Assembly: GCA_031254075.1 (NCBI GenBank)
Contig: JAIRVD010000307.1
Coordinates: 1-7,540, forward strand
Direction: 5' to 3'
Source of the DNA: Clostridiales bacterium
GTDB taxonomy: Bacteria; Bacillota; Clostridia; Lachnospirales; WQUN01
Length of the DNA: 7,540 nt
Shown here: positions 1-5,898 of the stretch, in pieces
How positions within the stretch are numbered: the first letter of the stretch is position 1
How the letters are laid out: every line of letters starts with the position of its first letter
Program-made: the position numbers and the translations under genes
Notes under the pieces: model-generated
What the model saw: the letters and a program-made list of their open reading frames with translations, nothing else
The model's database searches: none
Told to the model about the DNA's origin: nothing

Positions 1-114
1 CGGCTTCCTTCAGATTCCACCTCGCGATGGACACCCTTGCCTTTGGCTCGTGGTTCCTACTGCCAAGCCCACAGCGGTCTCGCACCGCCTACCTATCGCC
101 CATGCCGGGCACAC
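1..114 (-). mobile_element. 5' end of a group II intron (probably class C), cut by window edge
   Basis: Read on the minus strand, the segment begins at base 114 with GTGTGCCCGGCATGGGC, the GUGYG-type 5' end of bacterial group II introns. It continues to CAAGGGTGTCC (minus strand of about 29-39) and GGAATCTGAAGGAAGC (minus strand of 3-18), a block I recognise from domain I of class C introns such as the Oceanobacillus one. The comparison is from memory. The boundary falls directly after the U-tract of a rho-independent terminator, the known target of class C introns. Domains II-VI and any reverse transcriptase would lie to the left of the window, so activity cannot be judged. No protein is encoded in this stretch; a short plus-strand open frame across it is incidental. 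Confidence 0.85.
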
Positions 115-149
115 AAAAAAAGACCTTGAGGAATCGTCCCCAAGGTCTT
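115..149 (-). terminator. Rho-independent terminator of the aldo/keto reductase gene
   Basis: On the minus strand AAGACCTTG (149-141) pairs with CAAGGTCTT (128-120). The stem can be extended inward by a G-U, two G-C and an A-U pair, leaving a four-base loop. Seven Us follow (121-115). It sits 15 bases beyond the stop codon at 164. The group II intron boundary at 114/115 lies exactly at the end of the U-tract, so the terminator has served as the insertion target while staying intact. Confidence 0.9.
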
Positions 150-163
150 ATCAAATACATTTC

Positions 164-1297
164 TTAATCTCTAAACAACGTACTGTGCGTCTCTTCCAAT
201 TGCTTAATAATAGGAAGCTTCTGCGGGCATTTTGATTCGCATTCGCCGCATTTTGTGCAATCTGCGGGGGAAGTGCTTTTATGCCACGCCTTTCCGCGAA
301 TTACGGAATTGTAATCGGAAACGGCATGTTCGGTGAGTTCGTAGATGCGGTGGTTGTTCATTATGCCGAAAAGAAGGGGGATGTTGATTTCTTTCGGACA
401 GGGCTTGCAATAGTCGCAGGATGTGCAATACAGTTCTGCGAGTTTTTTATTTTCGTCCATCATTTTTTTAATTTGCAAGATTTCGTCGAAAGTCAGATGA
501 CCGGTTTTTGCGGCGATTTTTGTGTTTTCTTCGACATGGAACATTTCGCTCATTCCGGAAAGCGCGACATCGACGTTTGGGTTGGCGAGAACGAAACGCA
601 AAGCCATTTCGGCGGTGCTTGCGGGTTTTTCGGAAAGAAGCCCGCGTATAAGTTCGCTTGGTGCGCCGAGGCGTCCGCCGCCTACAGGACCCATTACAAC
701 AACGCCGAGACCTTTTTCTTTTGCGTAAGCGAGATTGTCTTCATTGGAACGGTCGAGCAAATTATATTGCATCAGCACCGATTCGAAGCGTCCGCTGTCA
801 ACGATTTCGCGAAGATTTTTCGCGTCGTCGTGATAGGAAAATGAAACATGTTTTATCAATCCCTCGGATTTTGCGCGTTCGGCGGCTTGAAGCGGTCCGT
901 CGGAAAGGGTTTCCCAATTCCTGAATCCCTTCAAATTAATTCCCCAGAAATGATAGAAATCAATATAATCCATGTCCAAATTTTTCAACGAATTTTCCAA
1001 ACGCTTGCGCCAGTCATCCGCCGAATCATTTTCAATCGGATTTTTCGTTGATACATAAATTTTATCGCGTCTGCCTTTTACCGCGCGTCCGACTACGCCT
1101 TCGCTCAGTTTGTCCAAATAATACGGCGCGGTGTCAATGTAATTAACGCCTAAATCAAACGCCCGATGCATCATCGGAATCGCCAAATCGTCGTTAACTT
1201 CCTTCTTGTCACCCTCGCCGCGCATCGGAAGACGCATCGCCCCAAATCCTAACGCCGACATTTTTATTCCAGTTTTTCCGAATTCTTTGCAGACCAT
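164..1297 (-). CDS. Aldo/keto reductase with C-terminal 4Fe-4S ferredoxin-like domain
   Basis: This 377-residue cytoplasmic protein is predicted to be an NAD(P)H-type oxidoreductase of the COG1453-like aldo/keto reductase group. Residues 1-285 form the TIM barrel: FGKTG near the N-terminus, then the catalytic tetrad D55 (in YIDTAPYY), Y60 (or Y59), K85 and H116 (in YHFWG). The tail carries eight cysteines: C291, C294, C297 and C300 followed by P (CxxCxxCxxCP), then C347, C350, C353 and C357 followed by P (CxxCxxCxxxCP). They could bind up to two 4Fe-4S clusters and link the barrel to a ferredoxin-type electron donor. The ATG at 1297 follows GGGGTG (1308-1303) at good spacing. The gene is 57 bp downstream of rpsT, with the rpsT terminator between them. 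No separate promoter fits in that gap, so expression may depend on read-through. Family is firm; substrate is unknown. Confidence 0.93.
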   Translation of the reverse strand: MVCKEFGKTGIKMSALGFGAMRLPMRGEGDKKEVNDDLAIPMMHRAFDLGVNYIDTAPYYLDKLSEGVVGRAVKGRRDKIYVSTKNPIENDSADDWRKRLENSLKNLDMDYIDFYHFWGINLKGFRNWETLSDGPLQAAERAKSEGLIKHVSFSYHDDAKNLREIVDSGRFESVLMQYNLLDRSNEDNLAYAKEKGLGVVVMGPVGGGRLGAPSELIRGLLSEKPASTAEMALRFVLANPNVDVALSGMSEMFHVEENTKIAAKTGHLTFDEILQIKKMMDENKKLAELYCTSCDYCKPCPKEINIPLLFGIMNNHRIYELTEHAVSDYNSVIRGKAWHKSTSPADCTKCGECESKCPQKLPIIKQLEETHSTLFRD

Positions 1298-1319
1298 AAA
1301 CGCACCCCTTTTTTCGTAG

Positions 1320-1351
1320 AAAAAAACCCTAACGATTTCGGTAGGGTTTTT
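1320..1351 (-). terminator. Terminator hairpin after rpsT, possibly bidirectional
   Basis: AAAACCCTA (1323-1331) and TAGGGTTTT (1342-1350) form a 9-10 bp stem with a ten-base loop. On the minus strand the stem runs into seven Us (1326-1320), right after the rpsT stop at 1355. The A/U-flanked stem could also work on the plus strand, although no plus-strand gene runs into it. It leaves only about 22 bases before the reductase start, so it may act as a partial terminator that lowers expression of the reductase relative to S20. Confidence 0.85.
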
Positions 1352-1354
1352 GAA

Positions 1355-1615
1355 TTATACTGATTTATTCACCATCTTGGTGAGTTTAGATTTCTTTCTT
1401 GCGGCGGTGTTTTTATGGTAAACACCTTTGGATGCTGCCTTATCTATTGCAGCGACTGCTTGCAGCAGAAGGGCTTTTGCGTTTCCGTCCTTCGCGCCTG
1501 CGGCAACCGTTACTTTTTTAATCGCTGTCTTTGTGAAAGACTTTACATGCTTGTTACGCGCCTGCCGTTTTGCGGCTACACGTATTCTTTTTTGTGCCGA
1601 TTTAATATTTGCCAA
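1355..1615 (-). CDS. rpsT: Small ribosomal subunit protein S20
   Basis: The 86-residue basic protein opens with MANIKSAQKRIRV and contains KASKGVYHKNTAARKKSKL in its C-terminal part, both typical of bacterial S20, and its length is normal. S20 binds 16S rRNA in the body of the 30S subunit and acts early in assembly. The start codon is TTG (1615-1613), fixed by the conserved N-terminus and by a very strong Shine-Dalgarno AAGGAGGTGA (1631-1622) about nine bases upstream. Escherichia coli rpsT also starts with UUG, and that codon is needed for its translational autoregulation. Whether this applies here is inference. The gene has its own promoter overlapping the end of the ylbJ-like gene and its own terminator. 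Confidence 0.98.
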   Translation of the reverse strand: MANIKSAQKRIRVAAKRQARNKHVKSFTKTAIKKVTVAAGAKDGNAKALLLQAVAAIDKAASKGVYHKNTAARKKSKLTKMVNKSV

Positions 1616-1640
1616 CTCTCGTCACCTCCTTGCTCCGCGT

Positions 1641-1669
1641 ATTTTCGCAAAAAATTAAAAGGATGTCAA
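1641..1669 (-). promoter_or_regulatory. Sigma-A type promoter of rpsT
   Basis: On the minus strand there is a perfect -35 TTGACA (1669-1664), a 17-base spacer ending in TGC (extended -10 TGn), and a -10 GAAAAT (1646-1641). Transcription would start near 1634, just before the Shine-Dalgarno site at 1631-1622, giving a very short leader of about 20 bases. The -35 box overlaps the stop codon of the upstream ylbJ-like gene, so rpsT can be expressed independently of it. Confidence 0.75.
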
Positions 1670-2586
1670 GCAAAAAGCGTGAAAATCGTTACGGTAAAAA
1701 TCGCCGCGATGATTCCGTGCAAAAATTTTGCGAAAATGTATTTGTGATTTTTTATTCCCGTGCCGGATGTGAAATGAAATGATTGTGCGTGAACGGAAAA
1801 CCCGCCGAACGCAATTACAAACGCGGCGGACGCAAGCGTAAACAACGTCGGTTCGAGCGAGGAAATTCTTCGCGAGCCGCCGGTTACTTCCACAAGACCT
1901 GCGGCGATTCCGCCGAAAATATTTTCATTCGGCAAACCAAAGGTTTCAAGCGCGGCAAGAACAACGCTGAAAAAAATTATAAGTCCTCCGATTATTGTAA
2001 TAGATTCCATAGAATTTTTTACCGCGTCTCCGAGAACTTTCCCGACAGAATCTGATTTATGCCGCGAAAAGGATTTTGCAATAATTTTTTCTTGAAATAT
2101 TTTTTTCGGACGAAAAATAATTCCGACCGCGAATGCCGCAAGAATATGCGCCGCCCATAAAATATATCCGACATACGCGCTTTGAAACATTCCGACGCCG
2201 ACTACGCCCAGAATAAAAAGAGGTCCGGCGTTATTGCAAAAAGCCAAAAGATGCTGTGCCTCCTGCGTTGTCAGCTGACCTTTTTTATATAAATCGGCGA
2301 CGGTTTTCGCGCCCATGGGGTAGCCCGAAGTTATACCGGCAAAAAGTCCGAAGCCGGCGACGCCCGGAAGCCTAAAAATTTTTTTCATCACAGGAGAAAG
2401 CACAACCGAACAAAAATCCGCAAAACCAAGCGCAATCAGCATGTTTGTGGCAATCATAAACGGCAGCAGTGTCGGCAAAACATTATTAAACCAAAGCATC
2501 AAGCCATCGCGTGAAGCTGTTAAAACAATTTGCGGAAATGTTAACAGGAATATATTGAACATTACAATAATAATTGCTATAATCAA
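1666..2586 (-). CDS. ylbJ: YlbJ-like integral membrane protein (nucleoside-recognition/Gate domain family)
   Basis: This 306-residue, very hydrophobic protein has several membrane segments (about 2-22, 40-60, 78-90, 120-155, 195-213, 247-265 and 285-305). Signature stretches of the YlbJ family are visible: NNVLPTLLPF (34-43), SGYPMGAKTVADL (87-99), CNNAGPLF (117-124), VEVTGG (232-237) and GGFSVHAQ (261-268). In Bacillus subtilis ylbJ is a sporulation gene of the mother cell and its product is a Gate-domain membrane protein. What it transports is not settled. As I recall, the Bacillus protein is about 100 residues longer, so this is a short form. The start is TTG (2586-2584), chosen because AGGGGGG lies seven bases upstream. 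The next ATG (codon 9) has no ribosome binding site. I found no convincing promoter for it in the 2590-2660 gap. Confidence 0.85.
   Translation of the reverse strand: MIIAIIIVMFNIFLLTFPQIVLTASRDGLMLWFNNVLPTLLPFMIATNMLIALGFADFCSVVLSPVMKKIFRLPGVAGFGLFAGITSGYPMGAKTVADLYKKGQLTTQEAQHLLAFCNNAGPLFILGVVGVGMFQSAYVGYILWAAHILAAFAVGIIFRPKKIFQEKIIAKSFSRHKSDSVGKVLGDAVKNSMESITIIGGLIIFFSVVLAALETFGLPNENIFGGIAAGLVEVTGGSRRISSLEPTLFTLASAAFVIAFGGFSVHAQSFHFTSGTGIKNHKYIFAKFLHGIIAAIFTVTIFTLFA
2555..2583 (+). promoter_or_regulatory. Promoter of the HlyD-like/yggS/sepF/yggT unit
   Basis: TTGAAC (2555-2560), a 17-base spacer ending in TGC, and a perfect TATAAT (2578-2583) make a strong extended -10 sigma-A promoter. 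Transcription would start near 2590, about 65-70 bases before the first gene. The boxes lie inside the first eleven codons of the divergent ylbJ-like gene. The two transcription units therefore overlap at their 5' ends, and RNA polymerase bound here could hinder ylbJ transcription. Confidence 0.8.
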
Positions 2587-2659
2587 ACGAGTACCCCCCT
2601 ATGAATTTTAATATTTACTTAATAAGTTTTCATATATTTGCAATGAAAGCGTGATGCAT

Positions 2660-4255
2660 ATGGCAACACGAAGACCGCCGCAAAGTCGCCGTCCGTCAGG
2701 TTCGGCGCGTTCGTCCGCAACGCGCCGTCATGACGCGCGCACTCCTGCGCCGCGCCGCCGTAATGCTCCGCCTGTCCGTAAATATAAAAGACTTCCGCCT
2801 CGGCAGGGAATGCCGTTTATCGCAACGTTAGTGATAACGTTGTTATTTGGATACATAATTGTTTACATGGGGCGCGGTGCGCATAGTTTCTTTTCGCCGA
2901 GCGTTGATTTAATGGTTGTGCGGCTCGATAATATGGAAATGCAGCAATCTGTGCCGGGCATAATAATTCGTCACGAAGAGGTTTTCCATGCGGGAAAAGA
3001 CGGGCGAATTGTTTTTGATGTAAACGAATTCGACCGCGTGCGCGAAGGTGTATTGGTTGCGAGCATTCGAGATATTGAAGCCGTAGACCAAAACGAGCGG
3101 GATATGGCGGCACTTGAGCAGGAAATTTTAAACGTTCACGCTATGCGACACGCAACGCAAACCGACCCGCAGGTTGCACGCGTTAATGCGAATTTGAAAA
3201 ACCGAATGGACAGAAATATGCATATTCAAATGCAGAAGAATTTGTCTGAAATATATGCCCTTTTGGATACGGTTACGCGAATAACCGAAAACCGAAACCG
3301 TATGATAACAACCGAATCACTGCAAGTGCGCGGCGATTTAAATCGTGAGTACGACTTTTTATCCGCACAGCGTGAAGAGAACTCAAACGATATTTATGCG
3401 ACGCGCAGCGGGATTATGTCCCCGTTAATCGACGGATTCGAAGATAATTTTACGCCGCATAACATGCGCGAATTAAGCCGCGAGCAAGTGCGGATGAACG
3501 TCGATATCGAAGCGATAATCCCGGGGCGTGAGGTTGCCGACGGCGACGCTGTTTTTAAAATTGTCGGAAACACATGGTATGTAGCAACGTGGATGCCTGT
3601 TGATATGGCGCATGATTTCGCAGTGGGAACGGAACGCATTCTCTATTTGGAAAACACATCCACGGGGCGTTACGAACGCCTTCCTATGCGCATCGAGCAT
3701 ATCGAACCAAGTCATCGCGAAACCTTCGTTATATTCCAAAGCACGCGCAATGTAATTGAATTTATGAATCAACGAAACGTAAACATTCGCATAACCGACA
3801 ATGTGCAGGAAGGATTTATAATTCCGACTACGGCGATTGCGACGCGCAGATTTTACAGAATTCCGATGACGCATATCCACGGCAGCGAAGAATTTTTTAT
3901 AATGCATCGCCGAGACGACGGCATTCAGCCGATTCCCGTGACGTTACAGCAAACCACCGAAACACACGCATATATATTAGAAGAAACTTTTTCGCTTGCA
4001 GAGGGCGACAGCATTTCGCCCGTAGACCCGACGGAAGTTTTTCATATAATTTCCGACATGGATATCAAAATTGTTTACGGCGTTTATCGCACGACAATGA
4101 ATTCGGCGCAGTTCCGCGAAATTGATATCGAGGGGGAAAGTCTCGAAGCCGGCGGACAAATTTTATTAGACCCGGCACGAAATCCTTCGATACGACAATT
4201 CGACAGCATCGTAACCGACGCGGCGATGGTTCGCGAGGGGCAGGTCGTAAGATGA
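2660..4255 (+). CDS. Membrane-anchored HlyD/biotinyl-lipoyl-domain protein of the division cluster
   Basis: Numbering from the GTG at 2651, the protein starts with a 50-residue Arg/Pro-rich cytoplasmic tail, followed by one membrane segment (about 55-73, PFIATLVITLLFGYIIVYM). An exported part follows with a first lipoyl-like half (about 101-140), a helical, probably coiled-coil region (about 141-245), and a second lipoyl-like half (about 248-316, with SGIMSPLIDGFE and REVADGDAVFKIVGNTWYV). A beta-rich C-terminal region runs to the end. This is the layout of HlyD-family adaptor proteins. Homologs are commonly seen just upstream of yggS-sepF in clostridia, without a transporter, and their role is unknown. 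I prefer the ATG at 2660, because GTGAT plus four bases before it mirrors the galK ribosome binding site. GTG 2651 and ATG 2654 are possible. The stop overlaps yggS (ATGA), indicating translational coupling. Confidence 0.85.
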   Translation: MATRRPPQSRRPSGSARSSATRRHDARTPAPRRRNAPPVRKYKRLPPRQGMPFIATLVITLLFGYIIVYMGRGAHSFFSPSVDLMVVRLDNMEMQQSVPGIIIRHEEVFHAGKDGRIVFDVNEFDRVREGVLVASIRDIEAVDQNERDMAALEQEILNVHAMRHATQTDPQVARVNANLKNRMDRNMHIQMQKNLSEIYALLDTVTRITENRNRMITTESLQVRGDLNREYDFLSAQREENSNDIYATRSGIMSPLIDGFEDNFTPHNMRELSREQVRMNVDIEAIIPGREVADGDAVFKIVGNTWYVATWMPVDMAHDFAVGTERILYLENTSTGRYERLPMRIEHIEPSHRETFVIFQSTRNVIEFMNQRNVNIRITDNVQEGFIIPTTAIATRRFYRIPMTHIHGSEEFFIMHRRDDGIQPIPVTLQQTTETHAYILEETFSLAEGDSISPVDPTEVFHIISDMDIKIVYGVYRTTMNSAQFREIDIEGESLEAGGQILLDPARNPSIRQFDSIVTDAAMVREGQVVR

Positions 4256-4944
4256 GCATAAAAAACAATGTAATGTCTATACGCGAACAAATTTACGCTT
4301 CTGCGAAAAAATCAGCACGCGACCCCAGTGAAATCAAGCTTATCGGCGTTACTAAAACTGTCGGTACTTCGCAAATTAAAGAGCTTTTGGCGGCGGGAAT
4401 TACGGAAATCGGCGAAAATCGCGTTCAAGATTTTCTTCCAAAATACGAGTTTTTTTCTCAAGAATCAGAAATGCGTCCTCGCGAATGGCATTTCATCGGA
4501 CATCTGCAAAGAAACAAAGTAAAATATATAATTGATAAAGTTGACCTAATCCATTCGGTAGATTCGATTCAGCTCGCCGAGGAGATAAACAGACGCGCAA
4601 AACAGGCAGGAAAAATAGTAAAAATTTTGGCGGAAGTAAATATTTCGGGAGAGTCCAGCAAATTCGGTATCCCGCCGTCAGAGATTCTAAAGTTCGCCGA
4701 AAACCTAGCAAACATGCGGGCTGTAAGCCTATGCGGTTTGATGTGTATGGCGCCTTTTGTAGAAAATCCCGAAGAAAACCGTGTGTTTTTCACAAAAATG
4801 CGAAAATTAAATGTTGACATCCAAACCGAATGCCTTTATGATACAAGAATGGTAGAGTTGTCCATGGGAATGTCGAATGATTTCTCAATCGCAATCGAGG
4901 AAGGCGCAACAATTATACGAATAGGCACGGCTCTTTTTAACTAA
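4252..4944 (+). CDS. yggS: YggS/YlmE family PLP-binding protein (pyridoxal phosphate homeostasis)
   Basis: The 230-residue cytoplasmic protein has the usual family length and landmarks: the PLP-binding lysine K35 in IGVTKTV, GENRVQD (54-60), WHFIGHLQRNKVK (79-91), IHSVDS (100-105), VNISGESSKFGI (129-140), GLMCMAPF (162-169), LSMGMSNDF (203-211) and RIGTALF (223-229). Family members are single-domain fold-type III PLP proteins that buffer free PLP and affect amino-acid and vitamin B6 balance. No enzymatic reaction is established. In Gram-positive bacteria the gene (ylmE) sits with division genes, as here. The start overlaps the preceding stop by four bases. A second ATG at 4273 is possible but lacks a clear ribosome binding site. 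The C-terminus ends LFN instead of the common FG. Confidence 0.95.
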   Translation: MSIKNNVMSIREQIYASAKKSARDPSEIKLIGVTKTVGTSQIKELLAAGITEIGENRVQDFLPKYEFFSQESEMRPREWHFIGHLQRNKVKYIIDKVDLIHSVDSIQLAEEINRRAKQAGKIVKILAEVNISGESSKFGIPPSEILKFAENLANMRAVSLCGLMCMAPFVENPEENRVFFTKMRKLNVDIQTECLYDTRMVELSMGMSNDFSIAIEEGATIIRIGTALFN

Positions 4945-4972
4945 CATAAATTTTAAACAGGGAGGTTCCACT

Positions 4973-5533
4973 ATGTTAGGCTTTTTCAAAAAGGTAAGCG
5001 ACAAAATTACCAACAATATGTTGGCTCCGGGGTCGGAGGAATCCGACGGCTACTATGAAGAAGACAGCTACTATGAAGAGGATTATGACGACGGCTATTA
5101 TGACGAACCCGAACCCGCACGCAAACCGACCGCTCGAAAACCTGCGAAAAATTCTTCATCAAGCCTGCGCGAATATTCGGGTCCTTCCGGTATAAAAAAC
5201 AATGTTTACGGCTTCACTTCCAGAGCCGCTGATATTCAAAAACAAGCCGAGACTGTTATTTCCCATCCGAAAAATATGGAAGACGCAGTTGCAATCGGCA
5301 ATCATGTTCGTAGCGGAAGACAATGCATCGTTGACTTAACAGGAGTTCCGACTCCCGAAGCACAACGCATCGCCGACTACCTTTGCGGAAACTCCGACGC
5401 TCTCGACGGCATGATTTCGCGCATCAACAACACAATGATTGCAATTTCTCCGCCGAACCACCGTATTATGCCCGATTATCGTGACGACGCTTCCTATGAT
5501 ACCGGCAGTTTCTTAAAGACCGCTTCAAGGTAG
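4973..5533 (+). CDS. sepF: Cell division protein SepF
   Basis: SepF bundles and anchors FtsZ filaments to the membrane at the division site in Gram-positive bacteria. This 186-residue protein shows the standard three parts. Residues 1-16 (MLGFFKKVSDKITNNM) form an amphipathic membrane-binding helix. Residues 21-70 are a flexible, very acidic and tyrosine-rich linker. Residues about 80-168 are the SepF domain, with VRSGRQCIVDLTGVPTPEAQRIADYL and a final ISPPNHRI strand. The linker contains a tandem 18-base repeat (GCTACTATGAAGA at 5049 and again at 5067) that encodes a repeated YYEED motif. A GGGAGG at 4960-4965 lies seven bases before the ATG, the strongest ribosome binding site of the operon, which fits a need for more SepF than YggS. 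The gap after yggS is 28 bp, with no separate promoter seen. Confidence 0.96.
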   Translation: MLGFFKKVSDKITNNMLAPGSEESDGYYEEDSYYEEDYDDGYYDEPEPARKPTARKPAKNSSSSLREYSGPSGIKNNVYGFTSRAADIQKQAETVISHPKNMEDAVAIGNHVRSGRQCIVDLTGVPTPEAQRIADYLCGNSDALDGMISRINNTMIAISPPNHRIMPDYRDDASYDTGSFLKTASR

Positions 5534-5537
5534 CAAC

Positions 5538-5828
5538 ATGCTCTCTGCACTTGTGCCTGCCGTTACACTGTTCTTTCGATTGATTTATGCAATGCTTTTT
5601 ATTCGCATTATTCTCTCGTGGTTCGGTGTCGGCAGAAATAATAAATTCGTTGATTTGCTCTATGCATTAACGGAACCCATTCTTGCGCCCATTCGCAATC
5701 TCGTTCATCGTTCTCCATTAGGCGGTCCCGGAATGATTTTAGATTTTTCTCCTATTATCGCACTCACATTGTTGCGACTTTTAGAAGCTGTTATAGTTTC
5801 CTCCTTGTATTCGTTCGGCACAATGTAA
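5538..5828 (+). CDS. yggT: YggT/YlmG family membrane protein
   Basis: The 96-residue protein has two membrane segments (about 5-28 and 69-92) joined by a loop bearing the family motif LTEPILAPIRNLV (44-56). The second helix begins DFSPIIALTLLRLLE (69-83). YggT/YlmG proteins are small inner-membrane proteins genetically linked with division-site organisation in Gram-positive bacteria and with nucleoid or thylakoid arrangement in relatives. The molecular role is not known. It begins four bases after the sepF stop, with AAGGT (5527-5531) as ribosome binding site overlapping that stop, so the two are likely translationally coupled. It is the last gene of the unit. Confidence 0.94.
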   Translation: MLSALVPAVTLFFRLIYAMLFIRIILSWFGVGRNNKFVDLLYALTEPILAPIRNLVHRSPLGGPGMILDFSPIIALTLLRLLEAVIVSSLYSFGTM

Positions 5829-5847
5829 TTTCAATTAACAAAAAAGC

Positions 5848-5898
5848 CATGCCTCCATATGATATTAGTACAGCTTATCATAGGAGGCATGTTTTTTT
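5848..5898 (+). terminator. Terminator hairpin that also contains the cupin ribosome binding site
   Basis: CATGCCTCC (5848-5856) pairs with GGAGGCATG (5883-5891). Beyond an unpaired A at 5857, TATGATA (5858-5864) pairs with TATCATA (5876-5882), giving a 16-bp stem with an 11-base loop. Seven Us follow (5892-5898), so it is an excellent intrinsic terminator 19 bases after the yggT stop. The GGAGG at 5883-5887 is the only plausible ribosome binding site for the cupin gene at 5899 and is fully paired in the hairpin. A read-through message from the division operon would therefore carry the cupin gene with its ribosome binding site masked. Confidence 0.92.

Noticed and set aside
50..235. Plus-strand open frame of 61 codons
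   Set aside because: It runs across the group II intron end, the terminator and the 3' end of the reductase gene. It has no ribosome binding site and no family resemblance.
281..844. Plus-strand open frame of 187 codons opposite the reductase gene
   Set aside because: The minus-strand reading has catalytic tetrad and cysteine motifs and a proper start. The plus-strand reading is Phe/Cys/Val-rich with no recognisable domain, a typical antisense shadow.
1354..1359. Perfect TATAAT on the minus strand, considered as -10 box for the reductase
   Set aside because: Seventeen bases upstream there is CACCAA, which does not resemble a -35 box. Transcripts would also begin inside the rpsT terminator stem.
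1415..1747. Plus-strand open frame of 110 codons opposite rpsT and the end of the ylbJ-like gene
   Set aside because: It lies across two well-supported minus-strand genes and their promoter, and shows no family features.
2600..2650. Possible sigma-E or sigma-A promoter for the ylbJ-like gene
   Set aside because: The region is AT-rich, but no pair of boxes with acceptable sequence and spacing could be found. TATTAA lacks a matching -35, and no CATA-type sigma-E -10 is present at the right distance.
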